A stretch of 46,567 nt of DNA from Candidatus Cloacimonadota bacterium (GTDB lineage Bacteria > Cloacimonadota > Cloacimonadia > Cloacimonadales > Cloacimonadaceae), in assembly GCA_018433885.1 (NCBI GenBank), contig JAHDQK010000010.1, positions 1 to 46,567 on the forward strand, read 5' to 3'. The notes under the pieces are model-generated. The model saw only the letters and a program-made list of their open reading frames with translations, was not told the origin of the DNA and did no database searches. Made by a program: the position numbers and the translations under genes. Of this stretch, positions 10,901 through 18,273 are shown in pieces. Within the stretch, counting starts at the first letter, position 1. Every line of letters begins with the position of its first letter.

Positions 10901-11124
10901 TGGGAATCAGTTACGATAATAGCAAAGATGTAACTCAGGGTAGAGAAAACTCCCAAGTGGATCGGGATACTTCCAGATTATCGATCTCACCCAGTGCGAC
11001 TTATCAATTCGATAGAAACATTCGTGGGGGACTTACCTCCAGCTTTGAAGTGAATTCGGATCGAAAACGAGACGACGGGACCAGAATATTCAGTCTGGGA
11101 GTGTGGGTGGAAGTAAATCTGTAG
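4906..11124 (+). CDS. sprA: SprA-like giant outer-membrane protein (T9SS translocon family)
   Basis: This 2072-residue protein starts with a signal peptide (SRRSLLLLLLLPAVLGA) and ends with beta-strand-like sequence and a terminal hydrophobic residue (GVWVEVNL), as expected for an outer-membrane barrel. The N-terminal third carries SprA signatures: LTGTIGEKIAVNLKYNSNQ, DEVVRSIEAGNITLSL and SQGLFGVTSKFKYGDL. Asp-rich loops (DSTGDGLINGDD near 540; LDTEDLDGNGVLN near 975-985) resemble the calcium-loop-like segments of SprA proteins. SprA forms the very large barrel through which T9SS cargo leaves the outer membrane. At 2072 residues it is somewhat shorter than the roughly 2400 of Flavobacterium SprA. 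Residues about 1646-1768 are an unusual, highly charged Glu/Lys-rich stretch inside the barrel region. It overlaps coaX by 4 nt and converges on uup with only 16 nt between stops. Family assignment is confident; T9SS function is inferred. Confidence 0.88.
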   Translation: MISRRSLLLLLLLPAVLGANVYPPRLYIDGYYPIINNRLDIYKINKGLNIYKQRPYDIPALEIPRREEIDFENQRVLVNTLVENLDLHPPVPLSFDAYLRNMQKHVFRKSLNTNIKEYTQSAEATSSGLIREFVLELPTIALPRSVQRVLGNRAGRLNLDGTQKITMQVSSTKRKQIPIYETENRSTFDIKMEQETNLRLTGTIGEKIAVNLKYNSNQDEEFFDPNNVNIKYTGDEDEVVRSIEAGNITLSLSGSRYISYSTSSQGLFGVTSKFKYGDLDLSVIASKEEGQKNTMSYVGQAQADSVVFRSRDYASRTMYYIAEPYDLYDIYDETNIGNNPHGWINNAIRTDPAGAWLIKNPGMLPEYGSVRLYLDDANATNNVAFAPGDTIFFSQTDYYVPYYEELIEGTDFVTDYDAGFVTLLRTIDRRTTLAVSYTRRDGIPVRSKDYLVESQIPENDLLYPFVIRRRNQEYDPGDPDNVWHYQMRNVYNMNKTNIKSDGFRLDVYTLNVDNTRNYNLPDSLNTGQFITYMDYLRLDSTGDGLINGDDATVNLSSGLIVFPFIEPFKPLGDIVLYEEENESISYLDINFYLSVKGKIGREAIDLSQSGILKGSVRVKVNGLEQKENVDYIVDYDFGRITFLSAAGKDPDAKIEIDYESRTLFAVASKTLAGMRADWQLTDYAKLGGTLIYRSETVADKRPRIGNENIQMWMANVDGTLGFKPAFITKWIDALPLISTTAKSEITLSGEIAYTIPTIYGDSETKKKISYVDDMESIMDSYPLGVTFSTWVMGSKPFGTNLAKGRMNWYNPKNIRREQIEDPSTLTERERKESATVLALKHWPSNLYMPGSGVQSWSGVMRYLGNQLDFSQKKYIELMVKVDNPGTEPRPDVMLTVDLGDINEDFYTEFGGLNRLDTEDKNLDGVLTLDEDLGLDGIAHGSPGHDPFDLANSNIDAHGDYPQINGTEGNRVLDTEDLDGNGVLNQLDRYFSYSISLADTTGQNHDGWVLYRIPLTDPNAYTMVSNSSTGVMPTLKKISYARIWLQSDSPVRVLVADAAVVGNKWQDFYVRDINGRILSDAEVAAYNTSYLSGIVNNQKNSNHYTSPPGTVYIEERRESSESALSLDIANLQSDNQVILRQRMIDSYNLLPYEALRYWVYPEVEEGSLLQDLDVFFRIGADSLNYYQVTQRIPVVEYQSKMDKDKWLELEFDLQSITALKEKNPGALTDTLVVDNVTYFYRGRPTLTTIRELYLGVINPRTDYQNEALNGTVYFNDMRVTNPFQDVGVAQRISLNSKFADFSTLDVDFESKSENFNPVIQRGRTNTFTRTQSLNIVNKYFVNKFFPNSWGLDMPVTLRRNHTEGSPRYRANSDLLVDNIPDPETKKRESTENLVYYADFGYSMRNAPKSKILGYTLGKITLSGNIEQKYNYTSAAVDTTLSWRGTMGYNLNFPADKTSFRLFGNYRLGFFPTAFTNSFTINNIEPKSWNWELRDGTYNWYERAYTTSSRLVTSDNNITWPLTSDMNLSARFNTKRDLLQEVYLGSLNIGKQTEYVQDLGLNYNPTYLPRIMNLSTSVSARYTDMVRKYYENQDGQQVEVFQSDGNTNRGFRANIALMNSSLLSSWAQKLLAGSGRRTSGGSEGKFEGDIKPEDFEQMSEEERKKFEELMYQESAPDSEEDKKTQADEQRKLEEELRRREEEKRKQEERDKEDEKTKQEDDYKQPEKELEEEQKDHAELDTEMEPSVDPAVNGNITEGTGDEKTKEEREPINLLGTAVSYLSRVKNLTASYQNAYAMNYTRKTDLPNFAFKLGLPHSMPRDYLDAIGNDNTITLSSGIFFGRNLDSTINFAHSFNRRYSAASQQNQSTTFPDIQLTLMNWEPWLGISKYLQGARLNAGFQYTTRASGDIDWVKPKQESQTISLSPLLGFTGNILNKLNTNLSVSISETENITDMDTYNIVKTSESITLNGNLTYSFTAGRGFTIPFTGKKIHINNQLSSSVGISYDNSKDVTQGRENSQVDRDTSRLSISPSATYQFDRNIRGGLTSSFEVNSDRKRDDGTRIFSLGVWVEVNL

Positions 11125-11140
11125 TAGGGATTGACTGATT

Positions 11141-12898
11141 TCAGGATTTATCGCTAAGAACAACCCAGCGATCGAAAGCTAACTCGTGCATGCGGTTGCA
11201 CTCATCGATTCTTGCCGCAATATCGGCGTACTGTTGGGGATTCAAGCCCGGTTTGCTAAGCTCTTCTTCTAGGTTCATGAGTTGCTGTTCAAGCTCTCCG
11301 ATTTCTTGTTCCAATTTCGCGAATTCCCGTTGCTCATTGTAGTTTAAACCCTTGCTTTCACGTTTGGGTTTCAGCAATTTCGGAGCTTCGCTCTCAGCTT
11401 TTGCTTCTTCTTGAAAACGTTTCACCAGAAGGTAATCGGAGTAATTGCCGGAGAACTTGCGAATTCCATCTGATTCGAAGATGAACAGATAGTCGACAGT
11501 GCGATCCAGAAAGTAGCGATCGTGAGAAACCACCGTCAGGCAGCCTTTGAAGGCATCCAGATAATCCTCCAAGATCTCCAGGGTGGGGATATCCAGATCA
11601 TTGGTGGGCTCGTCCAGGATGATGAAGTTTGCGCCAAACATCAAGGATTTTAGCAGTTGCAAACGCTTCTTCTCGCCACCGGAAAGGGAAGACAATCGGG
11701 CCTGTTGCATCTTGCCATCGAAAAGAAAGCGGTTGAGCATCTCAGTAGCGCTCACTTTATTGCCATCTGCGGTTTTAATAGTTTCTGCATATTGGGCGAT
11801 ATAGTCGTATACAGTAAGATTGGGTAGCAGATCTGTTTCTTCTTGCTTGTAATATGCGAAATGAGTGTTGATTCCGACTTTGATGCTACCACGGTCCAGC
11901 TTTTCTTCTCCGGTTATCAAGCGCAGGAGGGTGGTCTTTCCGCAACCGTTGGGACCGATGACGCCAATTCTTTCCATCGGCTGGAAGTTGTGATCCAGAT
12001 CCTCAAAAAGAAGCTTGCCGTCATATGATTTGCTTAGTTTATGCAGTTCCAGGATGGTTCTTCCCAGCCGATCGGTCTGGAACGAGATGTCCAGATCTTT
12101 GTTCGAAATCAGATAGCTCTTACTTAGCAATTCTTTCACCCGTTCCACGTGATCTTTGGGCTTTGTGGCACGGGCTCTGGCGCCACGTTGAAGCCAGGCA
12201 AGCTCTTTGCTAAGTTGGGCCTGACGTCTGGTTTCCTTGCGTTGCAGATCTGTCTCTCGCAACAGCTTCCCCTTCACATACGCGCTGTAATTGCCTTCAT
12301 AAAAATAGAGTTGTGTGCGTTCTATGTTTAGGATGCGGTTGCATACGGAATCCAGAAAATAACGATCGTGAGTTATGAATATGAGGGTAGTTTTGCACGA
12401 AACCAGGTAGTTTTGCAGCCATTCAATGCTATCAAGATCCAGATGGTTTGTCGGTTCGTCCATGAGGAGTAAATCTGGCTCCATGGCAAGAGCTTTGGCA
12501 AGATCTGTCTTTCTCCGTTGACCGCCGGATAGGATTCCCAGTGGAAGATCGTATTGATCCATCCCCAATCGGCTGAGGATGGCTTTATAGTGGTGCGCTT
12601 CTTTTGCTATGGAAGGATTGCTTGGGATCACGTGCTGCAATACACTGCAAGCGGGGTTCACAGGAGCGTCCTGCTCCAGATAGCTGATTCGAATATCTTT
12701 ACGGGTAGTGATGGAACCGGAGTTGGGGCGAATGATGCCTGCGATAGCCTTCAGCAATGTGCTTTTGCCACAACCGTTAACGCCTACGATACCCAGTTTG
12801 TCTTCACTATGGATCCCAAATGAAGCATCGGTGATGATGGGTTTATCGCCAAAGGATATACTAAGGTTATCGGCGGTAAGGATTACTTCGTTTGCCAT
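11141..12898 (-). CDS. uup: ABC-F ATPase, Uup type
   Basis: A soluble protein of 585 residues with two ABC ATPase domains and no membrane segments, as in the ABC-F translation/ribosome factors. Domain 1 has Walker A GVNGCGKST (39-47), signature LSGGQRRKT and Walker B LLLMDEPTNHLD. Domain 2 has GPNGCGKTT (around 320), LSGGEKKRL and FIILDEPTNDLD. The linker contains the basic RGARARATKPKDHVERVKELL segment, and the C-terminal 70 residues form a Glu/Leu/Gln-rich coiled coil (FAKLEQEIGELEQQLMNLEEEL); both features point to Uup rather than EttA. Uup is implicated in ribosome assembly or rescue and in limiting precise transposon excision. It lies 6 nt after the tRNA-Arg gene on the same strand, so it may share the tRNA transcript. 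Confidence 0.92.
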   Translation of the reverse strand: MANEVILTADNLSISFGDKPIITDASFGIHSEDKLGIVGVNGCGKSTLLKAIAGIIRPNSGSITTRKDIRISYLEQDAPVNPACSVLQHVIPSNPSIAKEAHHYKAILSRLGMDQYDLPLGILSGGQRRKTDLAKALAMEPDLLLMDEPTNHLDLDSIEWLQNYLVSCKTTLIFITHDRYFLDSVCNRILNIERTQLYFYEGNYSAYVKGKLLRETDLQRKETRRQAQLSKELAWLQRGARARATKPKDHVERVKELLSKSYLISNKDLDISFQTDRLGRTILELHKLSKSYDGKLLFEDLDHNFQPMERIGVIGPNGCGKTTLLRLITGEEKLDRGSIKVGINTHFAYYKQEETDLLPNLTVYDYIAQYAETIKTADGNKVSATEMLNRFLFDGKMQQARLSSLSGGEKKRLQLLKSLMFGANFIILDEPTNDLDIPTLEILEDYLDAFKGCLTVVSHDRYFLDRTVDYLFIFESDGIRKFSGNYSDYLLVKRFQEEAKAESEAPKLLKPKRESKGLNYNEQREFAKLEQEIGELEQQLMNLEEELSKPGLNPQQYADIAARIDECNRMHELAFDRWVVLSDKS

Positions 12899-12904
12899 TA
12901 TAAA

Positions 12905-12981
12905 TGGCGTCCCTGAGGCGATTCGAACGCCTGACCTTCACCTTCGGAGGGTGCCACTCTATCCAGCTGAGCTACAGGGAC
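12905..12981 (-). tRNA. tRNA-Arg (anticodon CCG)
   Basis: Read on the minus strand, GTCCCTG pairs with CAGGGAC as acceptor stem, followed by discriminator G and an encoded CCA. The D arm is GCTC-AGCTGGATA-GAGT, the anticodon arm GCACC-CTCCGAA-GGTGA (anticodon CCG, reading CGG), and the T arm AGGCG-TTCGAAT-CGCCT. Length is 77 nt. Base pair 27-43 is a G-A mismatch and 10-25 a G-T pair; all other stems are intact. It sits between thyX and uup. A TTGACA overlaps the thyX stop (13021-13026), with TATGAA 20 nt further downstream, a possible but poorly spaced promoter. Confidence 0.95.
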
Positions 12982-13022
12982 GCATAAGTGTACGTTCATA
13001 GATTTTTCAGCCATGCATTCTG

Positions 13023-14441
13023 TCAACTGTTTTGCTCGAAATCACTCTTTCCGCATAGCAGACGTGATGCATTGGGTGCGTTTTTGCGCACACAAGCGCG
13101 GATAGCTTCAGAGATTTCCCGGATCTCCCACTGAGCATGGTCATCGCTTCTTAAACGAACAAAGTGATACAGCTCGCGGAGATTCATCTTCACGTATATC
13201 TTGCAGGTAGTTCCGTTTAGCTTAAGGTAATCCCGAATTGGAGCAATTTTAGCAGGAATCTTATCCATCAAGTGGATAGCAGATTGCCACAGCTCTGCCC
13301 AGTTCTTATCTCTACCAATCATAGAGATTGTAAGTGGAGTCACAAACTGCCCGCTACAGGTCTTCTTCTTAATCACGCTACACTGGCGATGTCGTTTGAA
13401 TTGCGCCCAACATGATTCGCTCATGCTAAGTTCGAATTCAAAATCCGCAGTTTCAAACGCGCGGGGTACTTTATGCCAACTTCTCATTCCCTTGAATACT
13501 TGTTGCCAAAGCCTGTCTTTCGCCACTTTGGGCATTCGGCTGATAGTATCCAAGGTGTCTTGCCAGTTTAACTCACTTTGGTTGTAAGCAATAGCGGTAA
13601 GAACTAGATCATCAGCATTCTTAGGGGCATTGATAAGACGGGCTTTATTCTTGAGATCAATATCTTCCAGCCAAGGTAATTCTTGCTGCAAAAAGTCACA
13701 AAAACCACTATTCTTGAGGTCGATAGCACCCTGATAGCCATCCGTTTCGGTATGCCGGATCAGCGATGGGGTAATTGGTTTTACAGCATCTATTATCTTG
13801 CCTTTTAACTCCGTTGCTTCTGCCAGAGGAGTACTTGCCAATCTGCGCACCAGTTGTTCCAAAGACCTCGCGTTCATGGTGATACCCATCTGCGTAAGGG
13901 TAGCCAGAGGTAATATATAGCGTGCATCTTCTTTGGCAAGGCATTCACGGTCTCTCTTTTTTAGTTGCGGCTTGTGTTTCAGGTAATACTCATTTAGAGC
14001 TACAAAGCTATGTTCATATTCCGCAAAGAGTTGATCCATCAAATGTAAAAAAGAATCCTTTAAAGCTTTGTGGCGTCTTAGTTCTTTGGGAAAAAGATAA
14101 TCTTTAGAAAAAGTAACATAGCGTTGGGATTTTTCGGTGAAAGAGGCTAACCGGCTGCGTTGAATGGTCTCGGCAAGAAGTCTCGAACAATCTATGAGAT
14201 CTAGGTTGAATACCGCGTGTTCTGCGATGGAAGCATGCCCCATTTCGTATATGATGTTCTCATTTGAAGCTCTGGCTTTTTCTACTTCAGAGAGCGCTTC
14301 CACACGCAGTTTTTCAACACTTTTGGCACTGCGCGAGATTCTGGCATATGCGGCGGAAATTGCTTCCGGAGTAGCTCCTGGGTTATTCAGGCTATCGATT
14401 AGGCTTTTATCGATGTTGAATCCTGCTACGATGAGCTTCAT
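13023..14441 (-). CDS. thyX: FAD-dependent thymidylate synthase, long two-domain form
   Basis: Makes dTMP from dUMP using methylene-tetrahydrofolate and reduced flavin. At 472 residues it is about twice a normal ThyX (220-250). The N-terminal half has EMGHASIAEHAVF (about 66-77) and RSRLASFTEKSQR (95-107), a variant of the RHRxxSxxxxSxR signature. The C-terminal half has a second ThyX-like pattern: FELSMSESCWAQFKRHRQCS and, near the end, DDHAQWEIREISEAIR. The active site is probably split between or duplicated across the two halves, as in other double-length ThyX proteins (inference). The start follows the deoC stop by 7 nt, so the two thymidine-related genes are coupled. No ThyA-type gene is in the window. 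Confidence 0.88.
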   Translation of the reverse strand: MKLIVAGFNIDKSLIDSLNNPGATPEAISAAYARISRSAKSVEKLRVEALSEVEKARASNENIIYEMGHASIAEHAVFNLDLIDCSRLLAETIQRSRLASFTEKSQRYVTFSKDYLFPKELRRHKALKDSFLHLMDQLFAEYEHSFVALNEYYLKHKPQLKKRDRECLAKEDARYILPLATLTQMGITMNARSLEQLVRRLASTPLAEATELKGKIIDAVKPITPSLIRHTETDGYQGAIDLKNSGFCDFLQQELPWLEDIDLKNKARLINAPKNADDLVLTAIAYNQSELNWQDTLDTISRMPKVAKDRLWQQVFKGMRSWHKVPRAFETADFEFELSMSESCWAQFKRHRQCSVIKKKTCSGQFVTPLTISMIGRDKNWAELWQSAIHLMDKIPAKIAPIRDYLKLNGTTCKIYVKMNLRELYHFVRLRSDDHAQWEIREISEAIRACVRKNAPNASRLLCGKSDFEQNS

Positions 14442-14448
14442 AACAAAC

Positions 14449-15222
14449 CTATAACAGAGCGCTTACGCTACTGGCTCCGATACGATTTGCGCCGTTTGCC
14501 AGCATCAGTTTGGCTGTTTCGGGGTTGCGGATACCACCACTGGCTTTCACCCCGAAATGAGGTCCTACCACCTCTCTCATCAAGGCGACATCTTCTACAT
14601 TAGCTCCAGCGGTTCCAAATCCCGTACTTGTTTTTACAAACTTCGCTCCTGCCTTTTTGCTGAATAAGCAAGTGATTATGATTTCCTCGCGGGATAAAAA
14701 GCAAGTTTCCAGGATGACCTTTAACAGGACTTTTGTTTCAAGACATTGGATGGCAACGGCTTTGATGGTTTCCAGAGCCATTTCCCAATCCTGACTTTTT
14801 ATGGCAGCAATGTTTTGCACCATGTCCAGCTCTTGAACGCCGGCTTCCAGGACGGCTTTTGCTTCTTTCTTAACAGCTTTCCTACTATTGGAACCGAGGG
14901 GGAAGTTGATCACTGTGCAGCTTTTAACAGAATCTTTAAGTAATGCCTTAGTTTGGGCTATGAAGTAGGAATTAATACATACGGAAGCAGTATTGTACTT
15001 GTTTGCCATCTCACACAGAGATTCGATGTCGGCTTTCGTAGCGTCTGCCCGCAGGATTGTAGCGTCAACCACCGAGGCGATGCCCATTGCTGGATTATAG
15101 ATTTCTTCAGGTTCATCTGCCCTGCATTTTGCGCAATGCAGGCAAATATTGTGGGCTCCGCCACAGCGGGCTGGGTCTTCGGATGCAAAAAAACTCCTGG
15201 CGATATCTTCAATGCTTTTCAT
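14449..15222 (-). CDS. deoC: Deoxyribose-phosphate aldolase with an N-terminal cysteine cluster
   Basis: Cleaves 2-deoxyribose 5-phosphate to glyceraldehyde 3-phosphate and acetaldehyde in deoxynucleoside catabolism. Barrel motifs are ASVVDATILRADATKADI (about 49-66), INFPLGSN, ELDMVQNI (Asp133), FVKTSTGFGTAG (Schiff-base Lys197) and GVKASGGIRN (Lys226). The usual DHT at the first strand reads DAT. The first 48 residues are an extension with four cysteines, C20-x6-C27-x2-C30-x2-C33 (CGGAHNICLHCAKC), which looks like a metal site rather than part of the aldolase. The start has AAGGAG about 8 nt upstream and overlaps the end of rlmN by 14 nt. It is probably co-expressed with thyX. Confidence 0.93.
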   Translation of the reverse strand: MKSIEDIARSFFASEDPARCGGAHNICLHCAKCRADEPEEIYNPAMGIASVVDATILRADATKADIESLCEMANKYNTASVCINSYFIAQTKALLKDSVKSCTVINFPLGSNSRKAVKKEAKAVLEAGVQELDMVQNIAAIKSQDWEMALETIKAVAIQCLETKVLLKVILETCFLSREEIIITCLFSKKAGAKFVKTSTGFGTAGANVEDVALMREVVGPHFGVKASGGIRNPETAKLMLANGANRIGASSVSALL

Positions 15223-16249
15223 TTGGTTCTCCTTTTTGGGCGGCTAATTGTCCGCAAGCTCCGCATACATCTGAACCTCGGCTTCGGCGCAAGGTGATGG
15301 CTTGATGCAGGCTGGCGGCTTTTTGTAAAAATTCATTAATCTCTCTTTCACTGGGGCTTTGATAGGGCAGATGCTCCACCCGATTGTAGGGAATAAAATT
15401 GATCTTGCAAGATAGATCCCCCACAAAACGCTTCAAGGCTTTAATGTCTTCATCGCCCATGTTGATTCCAGGAATCAGGATGTACTCAAACGTTACGCGG
15501 AAGCTGCTTCGGGATAAATAGTAGGAGATGGCTTGCTTAAGCTCCCTTACGGGATGCAACTTGTTCACCGGCATCAAGATATCACGTTTTTCGTCAATGG
15601 CAGAGTTCAGAGAAACAGCCAGCTTCGTTTTAACTCCACTATCAGCGAGTTCACGTATTTTATGTGGAATTCCACAGGTGGATACTGTGGTACGGCGGGG
15701 ACTGAATGCAACTCCTTGCTCGGCTTGCAGGATTATCAGGCTTTTGAGAACATTACACAGGTTGTCCAGTGGCTCTCCCATGCCCATGAATACTAGGTTA
15801 CTTAGCCTCGCAGGGGCAATTAGCTCTGAAGCAAGCATGATTTGTCCCACAATTTCATGAACTTCCAGATTCCGCGACAACCCCATCTTTCCCGTGGCAC
15901 AAAAGGCGCAGGCTCTGGAGCAACCTATTTGGGAAGATACACACAAGGTACGCTTGGACTCCGCCGGAATCAATACCATTTCGATAAATGCTCCGTCACG
16001 TAGTTTCAGACGATACTTGATGGTGGAATCCCGGGCTTCATGGGCAGCATCTATCTCTGGAAGATTGAAACTGTAACTATCCAGCAAGAATGCTTGTAAG
16101 TCTTTGGGAATATTGCTCATCTGAGCTGGATCAAAGACAAGTTTGCGATACAGCCAATCGCAAATCTGCTTGTAGCGATAGGAGGGGAACTTTCCAGAAA
16201 GAGTTCCCGCCATATTATCTGGCATTACCCCAAAGATGTTTACTGACAT
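15209..16249 (-). CDS. rlmN: Dual-specificity 23S rRNA / tRNA (adenine C2) methyltransferase, radical SAM
   Basis: RlmN methylates C2 of A2503 in 23S rRNA and of A37 in some tRNAs. The 346-residue protein has the radical-SAM cluster motif CSRACAFC (Cys110, Cys114, Cys117), the MGMGEPLDN loop, FSPRRTTVSTCG and FRVTFEYILIPGIN. The C-terminal TLRRSRGSDVCGACGQL carries the cysteine that takes part in methyl transfer. The length is typical. It overlaps PSP1 (10 nt) upstream and deoC (14 nt) downstream. Confidence 0.95.
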   Translation of the reverse strand: MSVNIFGVMPDNMAGTLSGKFPSYRYKQICDWLYRKLVFDPAQMSNIPKDLQAFLLDSYSFNLPEIDAAHEARDSTIKYRLKLRDGAFIEMVLIPAESKRTLCVSSQIGCSRACAFCATGKMGLSRNLEVHEIVGQIMLASELIAPARLSNLVFMGMGEPLDNLCNVLKSLIILQAEQGVAFSPRRTTVSTCGIPHKIRELADSGVKTKLAVSLNSAIDEKRDILMPVNKLHPVRELKQAISYYLSRSSFRVTFEYILIPGINMGDEDIKALKRFVGDLSCKINFIPYNRVEHLPYQSPSEREINEFLQKAASLHQAITLRRSRGSDVCGACGQLAAQKGEPNEKH

Positions 16250-17082
16250 GTCTCCAGATCCGGTACGCTGAGTATCTTCAGTCTGGCAAATTCATCCGGA
16301 CTTATCTCCACGAGGTTTTGCTCATCTGAGGTTAGATATATCTTCTTAGCCAGCACATCGATGCGGAATACCATAGCTTTATTATCTTTATACAGGACAC
16401 AGGTACCAATGATGGGGTAGTCTTTGCCCTCTTCCACATAAAAATCTTCTTCGAAGTTCAAGCAACAAAGTAGCCGCCCACATGGTCCTGATATCTTGGA
16501 TAGATTACCTGCCAGATTCTGATCTTTTGCCATTTTAATGGTTACCTGGTTGAATCTCTTCAGGAAGCTGGAGCAACAGTATTGGTTGCCGCACATCCCA
16601 AAGCCTCCAAGGCGCTTGGCCTCATCTCGACCAGTAGTTTGGTGCAATTCGATTCGGGTCTTGAAGATGGTGGCCAATTCGCGCACAAAGGTGCGGAAAT
16701 CGATCCTTCCATCGGCTGTAAAGAAGAAAGTAAGCTTGTTCCCATCGAACTGATATATCGTCTCGATTAGTTTCATTTCGAAGGGATAGTGCAACAAAAG
16801 ATCATTGAAAGTGAAGGTGGCTTTATCCTCTTCTTTGCCAATGTTCTTCAAGCGTTCGAAGTCTTCTTCGCTTGCGCATCTCAAGATTTTATACTCTCTT
16901 CCGTTACTGTCCAAGATATCCTTCTCATCCTGAGGAACAGCCATGTGGACGATTTGGGCTATATCTTCGCCCCGCTCCACTTCCACGATGATCAGGTCTT
17001 CGGGTTGGATGGGCAGGTTATCTGTGTTCAGATAATAGCCCATGCGTCCCGTGCGAAATTCCACTTCTATATAATCTTGCAT
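16240..17082 (-). CDS. ricT: PSP1-domain protein, RicT/YaaT family
   Basis: A cytosolic protein of 280 residues. The PSP1 C-terminal domain is recognisable at about 60-190, with LKNIGKEEDKATFTFNDLL, FFFTADGRIDFR and LHQTTGRDEAKRLGGFGMCG. Two cysteine groups, CGNQYCC and CGRLLCC, follow 30-40 residues apart, the arrangement that binds an Fe-S cluster in Bacillus RicT (YaaT). There RicT works with RicA and RicF in RNase Y-dependent RNA maturation. No RicA or RicF gene is in the window, so the partner set here is unknown. The start directly follows the stop of the GlmU-like gene and has GGAG 5 nt upstream. Confidence 0.85.
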   Translation of the reverse strand: MQDYIEVEFRTGRMGYYLNTDNLPIQPEDLIIVEVERGEDIAQIVHMAVPQDEKDILDSNGREYKILRCASEEDFERLKNIGKEEDKATFTFNDLLLHYPFEMKLIETIYQFDGNKLTFFFTADGRIDFRTFVRELATIFKTRIELHQTTGRDEAKRLGGFGMCGNQYCCSSFLKRFNQVTIKMAKDQNLAGNLSKISGPCGRLLCCLNFEEDFYVEEGKDYPIIGTCVLYKDNKAMVFRIDVLAKKIYLTSDEQNLVEISPDEFARLKILSVPDLETCQ

Positions 17083-18273
17083 TTATTCTCCATAGAGCTG
17101 TTCGAATAATATGATTTCTTCTTTTGAAAGGCCAATGCTACGGCGTCCTTTTACTATTCCCGCGGTTGTGAGAAATTCCTTTAATCTGTACTTGAGAAGC
17201 TGATCTGCTTCCCCCCACGAGAAATCCGGAACAAAGGCAGAGAACAGTTTACTGCCATAGATATTTGACCCTGTACCAACAACCACGCCGGTATTAAGGC
17301 TGGTGTTTATTCCAGTTTTTACGTGATCTCCCACCACACAACCCATGAAACGGGTCTGGCTATCGATCTGAGTTTTGAGGGGATAGCTGTATATCTTCAC
17401 ATTCTTATAAGTGTTCTTCAAGTCGCTATTATTGGTATCTGCTCCCAGATTCACCCATTCACCTATGTAAGCGTGTCCCAAAAATCCATCGTGTTGCTTG
17501 TTTGAATAACCCAAGAATATGCTACCTTCCACCTCGCCACCAATTTTACAAACAGCGCCGATTGACACGCCACCATAGATTTTTGCGCCGATTTTAATCA
17601 AGCTCTTCTTGCCAATATAACATGGACCTGTGATCACGCTATTAGCCATCACTCTGGCACCTTCGTCGATAACTATCGGACCCTCGGAAGCGTCCAACAC
17701 AACATTCGGCGCAAAAGTTACGTTCTCTCCTATCCAGATGTTGTATGGGTTTAGTACGGTAACTCCGGGTTCTGTTTCAAAATAATTATCCGCTTCATAG
17801 AAGATATCCTCAAAATCCTGTTTGATCATCGCTGCATTATCATGAACCATATCTGCTATGTTATTGTAGAGTTTGCAGTTGGATTGCACTTTAAGGATGC
17901 CTTCAGGTAATGGATCGCCAAATGGTATTTGCGCCTTACTGCGAAGGGCGATTGTGCCATCCGTAGAACAAAGGCAAGTCTCTGGAACAAGGCTGTTTAT
18001 CTCTGAGATCACCTCTGGGCAAAACCTGATTCTGGAATTCAGATATAGCTTATCGCCTTCAGGCAGGTTGTTGATTTGCCAATCTGGATGACGTTCCTGA
18101 TACAACTTCTCCAAGCGAGGATCAATTACTATTACGCTATCTTCTGCTTCAAAGGCGTGTTGCAAGCGTTGTCTGAGTTTTAAAATGCCACATCGTAAAT
18201 CTCCCGTGGAACGGGTATGTGTGAGCGGATAAAAGTTTTGGGTGCTTATATCGTCAAAGATTACTACTTGCAT
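17083..18273 (-). CDS. GlmU-like sugar nucleotidyltransferase / acetyltransferase (Bacteroidota-type)
   Basis: Resembles the alternative GlmU family of Bacteroidota, proposed to make UDP-GlcNAc for peptidoglycan and LPS. The N-terminus (MQVVIFDDISTQNFYPLTHTR, LRCGILKLRQR) replaces the classical GGxGTRL loop, as is normal in that family. From about residue 165 a left-handed beta-helix follows, with hexapeptides such as WIGENVTFAPNVVLDAS, MANSVITGPCYIGKKS and VVGDHVKTGINTSL. The length of 396 residues fits. The start at 18273 is chosen because AAAGGAG lies 7 nt upstream and the N-terminus matches the family; the open frame to 18312 adds 13 unlike residues. It overlaps the GT2 gene by 20 nt. The exact sugar is inferred. 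Confidence 0.83.
   Translation of the reverse strand: MQVVIFDDISTQNFYPLTHTRSTGDLRCGILKLRQRLQHAFEAEDSVIVIDPRLEKLYQERHPDWQINNLPEGDKLYLNSRIRFCPEVISEINSLVPETCLCSTDGTIALRSKAQIPFGDPLPEGILKVQSNCKLYNNIADMVHDNAAMIKQDFEDIFYEADNYFETEPGVTVLNPYNIWIGENVTFAPNVVLDASEGPIVIDEGARVMANSVITGPCYIGKKSLIKIGAKIYGGVSIGAVCKIGGEVEGSIFLGYSNKQHDGFLGHAYIGEWVNLGADTNNSDLKNTYKNVKIYSYPLKTQIDSQTRFMGCVVGDHVKTGINTSLNTGVVVGTGSNIYGSKLFSAFVPDFSWGEADQLLKYRLKEFLTTAGIVKGRRSIGLSKEEIILFEQLYGE

Noticed and set aside
11125-11140. Terminator between the convergent sprA and uup genes
   Set aside because: Only 16 nt lie between the stop codons, with no stem-loop or T run.
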